Shown here one piece after another: positions 57,646-64,000 of a stretch of 64,000 nucleotides of DNA. This DNA is from Streptomyces peucetius (lineage in GTDB: Bacteria > Actinomycetota > Actinomycetes > Streptomycetales > Streptomycetaceae): NCBI RefSeq assembly GCF_025854275.1, contig NZ_CP107567.1, forward strand, positions 4,588,001 through 4,652,000, given 5' to 3'. The notes under the pieces were generated by a model. The model had not been told where the DNA came from, searched no databases, and saw only the letters and a list, made by a program, of their open reading frames with translations. The translations under genes were made by a program, and so were the position numbers. The first letter of the stretch is position 1. Each line of letters opens with the position of its first letter.

Positions 57646-59642
57646 CCACCACGACCCTCGCCGTCCTCGTCCCCCTCCTTCCGTTCCTGGGCGCCGCGGC
57701 CGGGCTGCTGCTCGGCCGCACCGCGCCCGGTTTCGTGCGCCCGCTGGCCGTACTGCCGACGCTGGCCGCGGCCGCGCTCGCCGTCGTCGTGGCCGTACGC
57801 CAGGGCGGCGGCAAGGCGATCGACGCCGCCACACAGCTCACCCCGACCGGCTCGGTCCCGATCGACCTGGCGCTCCACCTCGACGGCTTCGCGGTCCTCG
57901 CCGCCGTCCTGGTCGGGGTCGTCGCCTCGTGCGTGCAGATCTATTCGACGGGCTATCTGCGCGACGACCCGCGCTATCCCTCGTACGCCGCGCTGATCTC
58001 GCTGTTCACCTCCGCCATGCTGCTCGTCGTCTACTCCGGCGACCTGATGGTGCTGCTGGTCGGCTGGGAGATCATGGGCATCTGCTCGTACTTCCTCGTC
58101 GGCCACTACTGGGAGACGCCCGAGGCCCGCGCCGCCTCGCTCAAGGCCTTCCTGGTCACCAAACTCGGCGATGTCCCCTTCCTGATCGGTCTGTTCGCGC
58201 TCGCGGCCGACGCGGGCACCTTCCGGATCACCGGGATCCTCGGAGCGGTCGCCGCAGACGCCGTCAACCACCCCACCCTCATCGCGCTGCTGCTCCTCGC
58301 GGGTGTGGCGGGCAAGTCGGCCCAGTTCCCGCTGCACACCTGGCTGCCCGACGCGATGGCAGGCCCCACCCCGGTCTCCGCCCTGATCCACGCGGCGACC
58401 ATGGTCGCCGCCGGCATCTACTTCGTGGCCCGGCTCCTCCCTCTCTTCGCGGCCTCCGCGGCCGCCATGACCGTGCTCGCCGTGATGGCGGCCGTGACGA
58501 TGGTGGGTTCGGCGCTCGCCGCCCTCGCGCAGGACGACATCAAGCGGGTCCTCGCCTACTCGACCATCGGCCAGCTCGGCTACATGTCCGGCGCCCTGGC
58601 GGTCGGGGACCGCGGTGCCGCCGTCTTCCACCTCCTGTCCCACGGTGCGTTCAAGGCGCTGCTCTTCCTCGCCGCCGGCGTGATCATCCATGCCGCCGGC
58701 ACCAACTCGCTCGCCGCCATGTCCCGTATGAGCGGCCTCGCCAAGCGCGTCCCCGACGCCTACTGGACGATGACCGTCGCTCTGCTCGCGCTGGCCGCGA
58801 TCCCTCCCTTCGCGGGCTTCTTCTCCAAGGAAGCCGTCCTCGTGGCCGCCGAGCACACCGCTCTCGGCGACTCGGCCGTCGCGCCCACGACGGCAGGCTG
58901 GTTCGTGCTCGTCGCCGCCCTGCTCACCGCCCTGCTGACCGCGGCCTACGCGATCCGGCTGTGGCTGCTGGCCTTCCGCGGCCGGGGCACCGAGGCTCCG
59001 GACCACGGTCGCCAGCCGCTCTCCATGACCACGGTGCTGTGGGTCCTCGCCGTTCCTTCGCTCGCGTTCGGGCTGACCGCCGGCCGTCTGCCCGGCTGGT
59101 TCGACGGCCACGCACTCACCCCGACCGTGACCACAGCCGTCCTCGGCACCGGTGTCGCGCTCGTCGGCGGACTGATCACCTACGGAGCGTGGCGGCACTC
59201 CACCGCGGTCGCCGCCCGCACACCGATCGGTGCCGTCGCCGCCCACCCCGAAGCCGAACCGGCCGTCTCCGAGGCGGAAGCCATCGCCACCCACGTCCCT
59301 GCCTACGGCGACATCGCGGCCGCCCCCGACCCGGCCGACCCCGCCCGGCTGCTGCTCGGCCCGCTCCACCGGCACGCGGCCGCGGGCTTCCACGTCGACG
59401 CCCTCTACACGGCACTGTTCGTCCGCCCCGTGCGGGCCGGCGCCCAGCTGGTCAGCTTCCTCGACCGTGAGGTCGTCGACACCTACGTACGCGGCTCCGG
59501 CACCGGTACGCGCTGGCTCGGCACGGCCGTCCGGCGTGCCCAGACCGGCAACGTCCAGACCTATCTGAGCGCACTGCTCGCCGGATCGGTCGTCCTGGCG
59601 ATCGCCGCCGTCGTCCTTTCCAACGTCAACGCCGGATCGTGA
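57642..59642 (+). CDS. nuoL2: NADH-quinone oxidoreductase subunit L, second copy (proton pump)
   Basis: 666 aa, GTG start. Antiporter-like core with [39 protein letters not shown] (Lys path), [14 protein letters not shown] and [19 protein letters not shown]. The C-terminal lateral-helix region is present (about 500-660). Unlike the first copy, it has WEIMG in place of WEGVG in the conserved helix. Confidence 0.95.
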   Translation: MTTTTLAVLVPLLPFLGAAAGLLLGRTAPGFVRPLAVLPTLAAAALAVVVAVRQGGGKAIDAATQLTPTGSVPIDLALHLDGFAVLAAVLVGVVASCVQIYSTGYLRDDPRYPSYAALISLFTSAMLLVVYSGDLMVLLVGWEIMGICSYFLVGHYWETPEARAASLKAFLVTKLGDVPFLIGLFALAADAGTFRITGILGAVAADAVNHPTLIALLLLAGVAGKSAQFPLHTWLPDAMAGPTPVSALIHAATMVAAGIYFVARLLPLFAASAAAMTVLAVMAAVTMVGSALAALAQDDIKRVLAYSTIGQLGYMSGALAVGDRGAAVFHLLSHGAFKALLFLAAGVIIHAAGTNSLAAMSRMSGLAKRVPDAYWTMTVALLALAAIPPFAGFFSKEAVLVAAEHTALGDSAVAPTTAGWFVLVAALLTALLTAAYAIRLWLLAFRGRGTEAPDHGRQPLSMTTVLWVLAVPSLAFGLTAGRLPGWFDGHALTPTVTTAVLGTGVALVGGLITYGAWRHSTAVAARTPIGAVAAHPEAEPAVSEAEAIATHVPAYGDIAAAPDPADPARLLLGPLHRHAAAGFHVDALYTALFVRPVRAGAQLVSFLDREVVDTYVRGSGTGTRWLGTAVRRAQTGNVQTYLSALLAGSVVLAIAAVVLSNVNAGS

Positions 59643-59645
59643 GCC

Positions 59646-61235
59646 GTGATCGATATCAGCGCGTCCGTGATGCAGTTCCTTCTCGCGTTCGTCGTCGTCG
59701 GCCCGCTCATCGGGGCCGCCGCCGCCCTGCTGCCCGCCCCGCCCGGACTGCGCGGCAGCAGCCCCGACCAGGCGGTCCTGCGCCACGGTGTGACCGTGAC
59801 CGGCGCGATCCTGCTGGCCGCGGTGGTCCTCGCACTCGGCTTCGACCATGACCATCCGTCGAAGATGCAGGCCACGACCGACATCAAATGGATCCCGGCA
59901 CTCGACGTGCGGATCCACCTCGGCATCGACGGCATCTCGCTCCCCCTTCTGGTCCTTACGGCGCTGCTGACCTTCCTCTGCGCGCTCTACAGCTACTTCA
60001 AAATGCCCGCGGGCCCGTCGCCCAAGGGCTTCGTCGCCCTGCTGCTCGTCCTCGAGTCCGGCACCCTGGCCACCTTCGCCGTCCTCGACCTGCTGCTGTT
60101 CTTCCTGGCGTTCGAGATGGTGCTCATCCCGATGTACTTCCTCATCGCCCGCTGGGGCGGCGAGGCAAGGCAGCCCGCCGCCTGGAAGTTCATCCTCTAC
60201 ACACTGCTCGGTTCCGTGGTCATGCTGCTGGGCCTCCTGCTCATCGGGCTGAAGGCCGGCACATTCGACATGGTGGCACTCGCCACTGACAACGGCCGGG
60301 GTCTGACCACATCCGTGCAGGTCATCGCCGTTCTCGCGATCGGTATCGGCCTGGCCGTGAAGACGCCGATGTGGCCCCTCCACACCTGGCTTCCCGACGC
60401 CCACACCGCCGCACCGACCGTCGGCTCGGTCCTCCTCGCCGGCGTGCTCCTGAAGATGGGTACGTACGGATTCGTCCGTATCGTTCTGCCGATCGCACCC
60501 GACGGCATGCGGACCTTCGCGCCCTACCTCGCCGCCTTCGCGGTCGTCGGCATCATCTACGGTTCGCTCGCCTGCCTGGCCCTCGCGCGCCGCGGCGCGG
60601 GCGGTGACCTGAAGAGACTGATCGCGTACTCCTCGGTCGGACACATGGGCTTCGTGCTGCTCGGCATCGCGACGATGACGCCGACCGGGGTGAACGGCGC
60701 CCTCTTCGCCAACATCGCCCACGGTCTCATCACCGGCCTGCTGTTCTTCCTGGTCGGAGCGATCAAGGACCGTTACGGCACCGCGGATCTCGACACCCTC
60801 GCGGGTGCCACGGGAGCCGCGCTGTACGGCCGCGCCCCGCGCCTCGGCGGTCTTCTCGCCTTCGCGGCGGTCGCCTCGCTCGGGCTGCCGGGCCTCGCCG
60901 GGTTCTGGGGGGAGATGCTCGCGCTGTTCGGAGCGTTCGACCCGGCCGACGGGCTCAGCCGGCCGGCCTTCCTCACCTTCATGGCGATCGGCGCCTTCGG
61001 CACCCTGCTCACCGCCGCGTATCTCCTCGTCGTGGTGCGCCGTGTGTGCATGGGCGTCCGGCCGCAGGCAGGTCCGGACGAGCAGCGTCCCGAGCCGTTC
61101 GCCGACGTCCGCGCGTACGAGTTCGCCGCCTGGACCCCGCTCGTGACGCTCACCGTCGTCGCCGGACTGTGGCCCGCGGTCCTCCTCGGCCTCACCGATC
61201 CGGCCGTGCAGCAGCTCCTCGCAGGAGGCAAGTAG
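59646..61235 (+). CDS. nuoM2: NADH-quinone oxidoreductase subunit M, second copy (proton pump)
   Basis: 529 aa, GTG start 3 bp after nuoL2. The conserved Glu is in FFLAFEMVLIPMYFLIARWGG and Lys in [21 protein letters not shown]; the second Lys path is GGDLKRLIAYSSVGHMGFVL. All key charged residues for proton movement seem present. Its TAG is followed directly by the nuoN2 GTG (one-base overlap). Confidence 0.95.
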   Translation: MIDISASVMQFLLAFVVVGPLIGAAAALLPAPPGLRGSSPDQAVLRHGVTVTGAILLAAVVLALGFDHDHPSKMQATTDIKWIPALDVRIHLGIDGISLPLLVLTALLTFLCALYSYFKMPAGPSPKGFVALLLVLESGTLATFAVLDLLLFFLAFEMVLIPMYFLIARWGGEARQPAAWKFILYTLLGSVVMLLGLLLIGLKAGTFDMVALATDNGRGLTTSVQVIAVLAIGIGLAVKTPMWPLHTWLPDAHTAAPTVGSVLLAGVLLKMGTYGFVRIVLPIAPDGMRTFAPYLAAFAVVGIIYGSLACLALARRGAGGDLKRLIAYSSVGHMGFVLLGIATMTPTGVNGALFANIAHGLITGLLFFLVGAIKDRYGTADLDTLAGATGAALYGRAPRLGGLLAFAAVASLGLPGLAGFWGEMLALFGAFDPADGLSRPAFLTFMAIGAFGTLLTAAYLLVVVRRVCMGVRPQAGPDEQRPEPFADVRAYEFAAWTPLVTLTVVAGLWPAVLLGLTDPAVQQLLAGGK

Positions 61236-62776
61236 TGACCGTGGCAGCCGAGAGCGTCACCAGCCTCGTCCAGTCCGTCGACTGGGCGGCGATCGCGCCG
61301 CCCACGATCGTCGCGGTCGTCGCCCTGGCCTGCCTTGTCGCCGACCTGTTCATCGACGACCGGCGCAAACCCCTGCTCGGGGTGGTCGCGATCACCGGCC
61401 TCGTCGCCGCGATCGTCGCGCTCGTACCGCTGCGCAGGGGCGACCGTTCGACGTTCTGCCTGACCGACAACGCGGACGCCTGCAGCTACACCGCCGACCA
61501 CTTCACCCTGGCGATCCAGTTCCTGGTGTTCGGCGGGGCGCTGCTGACCGCGCTGCTGTCTCTGACGGACACCCGGAAGAGGCTTCCGGCGGGCGAGTTC
61601 TGGTTCCTGCTGCTGTCGTCGGCGGCGGGCGCGGCACTGCTGCCCGCCTCCCGCGACCTCGCCACCCTCGTCGTCGCCCTCGAAGTCGCTTCCCTGCCGG
61701 CCTTCGCACTGGTGGGCCTGAGGCGTGGTGACCGCCTCTCCAGCGAAGCCGCCCTCAAGTTCTTCCTCTCCTCGGTCACCGCGACGGCCGTGACGCTCCT
61801 CGGCGTCAGCTTCGTGTACGCCACGACGGGAACCCTCCACCTCACGCAGGTGGCCGCCGGTCTCGAGGACGTACCCGGCCAGCTCGACACGCTCGCCAAG
61901 GCAGGCGTCGCACTGACTCTCGTCGGCTTCGCCTTCAAAACGGCGGCGGTTCCCTTCCACTTCTGGGTGCCCGACACCTACGTGGGCGCGCCGCTGCCGA
62001 TCGCGGGCTACCTCTCCGTCGTCGGCAAGGCCGTCGGATTCACCGGTCTCATCCTGGTCACCGTCATCGCGTTCCCCGGATACGCCGACATCTGGGGCCC
62101 CGCGCTCGCGGTCCTCGCCGCCCTCACCATGACCGCCGGAAACGTGGCCGCCCTGCGCCAGTCCGCGACCCGCGCATGGAGCGCGGTACGCCTGCTGGCC
62201 TGGTCCTCCGTGGGCCAGGCCGGGTATCTGCTGGTGCCGATCGCGGCCGCCGCGTACTCGACCGACGACCAGATCGGCGCCACCGTCGCGTACGCCCTGA
62301 TGTACGCCGTCGTGAACCTGGGCGCGTTCGCCGTGGCCGCCGTGGTCGGCCGCACCCGGCCGCTGAACCGGATCTCCGACTACCGCGGGCTCTACAGCAC
62401 CCGTCCGCTCACGGCCCTGGCCATGGGCTTCTTCCTGCTCTGCCTCGCGGGACTGCCGCCGGGCATCATCGGCCTCTTCGCCAAGGTGACGGTGTTCTCC
62501 GCCGCCGTGGATGCGGGCCTCGGGTGGCTGGCGGTCGTCATGGCCGTCAACGTCGTGATCGCCCTCTACTACTACCTGCAGTGGACGGCGGTCCTCTTCC
62601 GCGCCCCGCACGCGGCGGAGGCAGTAGAGCCCGCCGCGACAGCAACGGGCGAGGCCGTCCGGAGGCGCACCCCCGCCCCCGTGACCGCCGCCGTGGTCCT
62701 GACCGCCGTCGCGGGCGTCGTCCTGTCCGGCTATCCGCAGCTGGTCCTGCGCTTCGCCGCGAACAGCCTGTTCTGA
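61235..62776 (+). CDS. nuoN2: NADH-quinone oxidoreductase subunit N, second copy (proton pump)
   Basis: 513 aa from a GTG sharing one base with the nuoM2 stop; GGAGG lies 6 nt upstream. Core motifs: VALEVASLPAFALVGLR, FKTAAVPFHFWVPDTYVGAPLP and SAVRLLAWSSVGQAGY. In the last motif the usual DIKRLLAYSS Lys is replaced by an Arg-containing AVRLLAWSS. The N-terminal helix is followed by a Cys pair region (FCLTDNADAC). Last gene of the operon. Confidence 0.94.
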   Translation: MTVAAESVTSLVQSVDWAAIAPPTIVAVVALACLVADLFIDDRRKPLLGVVAITGLVAAIVALVPLRRGDRSTFCLTDNADACSYTADHFTLAIQFLVFGGALLTALLSLTDTRKRLPAGEFWFLLLSSAAGAALLPASRDLATLVVALEVASLPAFALVGLRRGDRLSSEAALKFFLSSVTATAVTLLGVSFVYATTGTLHLTQVAAGLEDVPGQLDTLAKAGVALTLVGFAFKTAAVPFHFWVPDTYVGAPLPIAGYLSVVGKAVGFTGLILVTVIAFPGYADIWGPALAVLAALTMTAGNVAALRQSATRAWSAVRLLAWSSVGQAGYLLVPIAAAAYSTDDQIGATVAYALMYAVVNLGAFAVAAVVGRTRPLNRISDYRGLYSTRPLTALAMGFFLLCLAGLPPGIIGLFAKVTVFSAAVDAGLGWLAVVMAVNVVIALYYYLQWTAVLFRAPHAAEAVEPAATATGEAVRRRTPAPVTAAVVLTAVAGVVLSGYPQLVLRFAANSLF

Positions 62777-62782
62777 GCGGCC

Positions 62783-62808
62783 GGGGCCGGGCTGAGCGAA
62801 CCGGCCCC
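62783..62808 (+). terminator. Hairpin after nuoN2
   Basis: Inverted repeat GGGGCCGG / CCGGCCCC (8 bp) with a 10-nt loop, 7 bp past the nuoN2 stop. Confidence 0.6.
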
Positions 62809-62959
62809 CGGGCCTCACCCGAACGGCCGGTGCCGGGGCCCGGGTGCGCAAGGGGAACCAGTGTCCTTCGCCTGGCGTTGACCAGTACAGAAGGTTCCAC
62901 TGAAGAGTGGAGCACCACCACGCAAAGGGTCCCCTGCCGCACCACCTGGAGGGCGTACC

Positions 62960-63823
62960 GTGCACCGCCGGCACAACGGGCTGAAGACCGCCGTACTCCT
63001 CGGGGGACTGTCCGCACTGATCCTCGTCATCGGCAGCTTCTTCGGCCGGACGGGGCTGCTCGTCGCGCTCGTCGTGGCACTCGGCACCAACGCGTACGCC
63101 TACTGGAACAGCGACAAGGTCGCGCTCCGCGCCATGCGCGCCCGCCCGGTCAGCGAGTTCGAGGCACCGGCGCTCTACCGAATGGTCCGCGAGCTGTCCA
63201 CGGCGGCCCGCCAGCCCATGCCGCGCCTCTACATCTCACCGACCCAGGCGCCCAACGCGTTCGCGACCGGCCGCAACCCCCGCAACTCGGCGGTCTGCTG
63301 CACCGAGGGAATCCTGCGCATCCTCGACGAGCGTGAGCTGCGGGGCGTCATCGGTCACGAGCTGAGCCACGTCTACAACCGCGACATCCTCATCTCGTCG
63401 GTCGCCGGGGCCCTCGCCTCCGTGGTGATGTTCCTGGTGAACTTCGCCTGGCTGGTCCCCATCGGCCGCTCCGACGACGACGAGGGGCCCGGCCTGGTCG
63501 GCATGCTGCTGATCATGCTGCTCGGCCCGTTGGCGGCATCCGTGATCCAGCTCGCCGTCAGCCGCTCCCGGGAGTACGAGGCGGATGCGTCCGGCTCCCA
63601 GCTGACCGGCGATCCGCTGGCACTTGCGAGCGCTCTGCGCAAGCTCGACGCTGGTACGAAGCGGCTTCCGCTGCCGCCGGAGCCGAGGCTAGAGACGGCG
63701 AGTCACATGATGATCGCCAACCCCTTCGGCCCCGGCCGCGGATTGTCCAGGATGTTCTCGACCCACCCGCCCATGGCGGAACGAATCGCCCGACTCGAGC
63801 AGATGGCAGGTCCTCGCCCGTGA
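62960..63823 (+). CDS. htpX: HtpX-like M48 zinc metalloprotease
   Basis: 287 aa, GTG start after a GGAGGG site. Two N-terminal membrane helices (8-50), then the metalloprotease domain with zinc motif [13 protein letters not shown], another membrane pair ([19 protein letters not shown] and [18 protein letters not shown]) and the third ligand region [12 protein letters not shown]. It is a membrane protease for quality control of membrane proteins. It ends in [20 protein letters not shown] overlap with the next gene. Confidence 0.94.
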   Translation: MHRRHNGLKTAVLLGGLSALILVIGSFFGRTGLLVALVVALGTNAYAYWNSDKVALRAMRARPVSEFEAPALYRMVRELSTAARQPMPRLYISPTQAPNAFATGRNPRNSAVCCTEGILRILDERELRGVIGHELSHVYNRDILISSVAGALASVVMFLVNFAWLVPIGRSDDDEGPGLVGMLLIMLLGPLAASVIQLAVSRSREYEADASGSQLTGDPLALASALRKLDAGTKRLPLPPEPRLETASHMMIANPFGPGRGLSRMFSTHPPMAERIARLEQMAGPRP

Positions 63824-64000
63824 AGACAATTCTGAACGTCATATGGCTGGTCCTGAGCGGCTTCTGGCTGTTCCTGGGGTATCTCCTGGCTGGAGTGATC
63901 CTCTGTATCACCGTCATCGGTATCCCGTTCGGCCTGGCGTCCTTCAGGATCGGGGTCTACGCCCTCTGGCCGTTCGGCTACACGACCGTGGACCGCCGGG
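63820..64000 (+). CDS. YccF-like inner membrane protein, N-terminal part
   Basis: The first 60 codons from a GTG overlapping the htpX stop; the frame runs off the window. One hydrophobic segment ([20 protein letters not shown]) is followed by [17 protein letters not shown] and [11 protein letters not shown], a pattern typical of the YccF inner-membrane domain. Function unknown. The overlap suggests cotranscription with the HtpX-like protease. Confidence 0.8.
   Translation, partial: MKTILNVIWLVLSGFWLFLGYLLAGVILCITVIGIPFGLASFRIGVYALWPFGYTTVDRR

Noticed and set aside
57273..60722. Very long minus-strand ORF (1149 codons) opposite nuoK2-nuoM2, and similar antisense ORFs opposite nuoK, nuoL, nuoM and nuoN
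   Set aside because: They are mirror frames of high-GC coding DNA with biased Asp/Glu/Arg/Gly/His composition and no domains; the opposite strand encodes well-conserved complex I subunits.

Overview
The window is a high-GC actinobacterial chromosome segment, almost certainly Streptomyces. Evidence: very high G+C at third codon positions, many GTG starts, GTGA/ATGA gene overlaps, and the order nuoA-N, then a polyprenyl diphosphate synthase, then korAB, a LuxR-type two-component system, a second partial nuo operon and an HtpX-like protease, which is the arrangement known for the two complex I loci of Streptomyces. There are no rRNA or tRNA genes, IS elements or CRISPR arrays that I can see.

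Layout. 1-3.1 kb: the end of an NAD-binding dehydrogenase, a lipoprotein, a methyltransferase and a secreted NlpC/P60 hydrolase. 3.1-3.8 kb: the nuo promoter region with a clear Rex operator. 3.8-20.2 kb: a complete 14-gene nuoA-N operon for proton-pumping NADH:menaquinone oxidoreductase, with translational overlaps almost throughout; its three larger internal gaps each hold a small ORF that begins on the preceding stop codon and ends just past the next start codon. 20.2-29.9 kb: a Uma2-family protein, a chitin-binding-domain remnant, a small membrane protein, fumarylacetoacetase, a CocE-like hydrolase that lacks its nucleophilic serine, a polyprenyl diphosphate synthase (probably for the menaquinone tail), a LolA/DUF2092-like protein and a two-gene ABC exporter.

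29.9-39.5 kb is an accessory signalling and probable defence island. Seven co-directional genes encode a Crp/Fnr regulator with an intact cyclic-nucleotide cassette, a class III nucleotide cyclase-like protein, a P-loop STAND-like ATPase, an SPFH/Band-7-like protein, a membrane PP2C phosphatase, a tail-anchored protein kinase and a TerY-like VWA protein. A divergent gene encodes a three-helix membrane protein that resembles the Pycsar effector PycTM. The island therefore looks like a Pycsar-type cyclase/effector pair joined to a TerY-P triad and a STAND ATPase, with short motifs shared between neighbouring proteins. This is the most interesting part of the window.

39.5-48.3 kb: a secreted M28 aminopeptidase, a VOC protein divergent from a CGNR regulator over what looks like a shared leaderless promoter, a small DUF6401-like protein, a mechanosensitive-channel-type membrane protein, a RarD-like transporter and korAB (2-oxoacid:ferredoxin oxidoreductase). 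48.6-52.4 kb: one LuxR-family response regulator with two histidine kinases whose catalytic 450 bp are almost identical, which indicates gene conversion. 52.6-62.8 kb: a second nuo operon with A, B, C, H, I, J, K, L, M and N but no D, E, F or G. The window ends with an HtpX-like protease and the start of a YccF-like protein.

The metabolic genes form a respiratory theme: complex I, quinone side-chain synthesis, and a ferredoxin-reducing oxidoreductase beside a complex I that lacks its NADH module.
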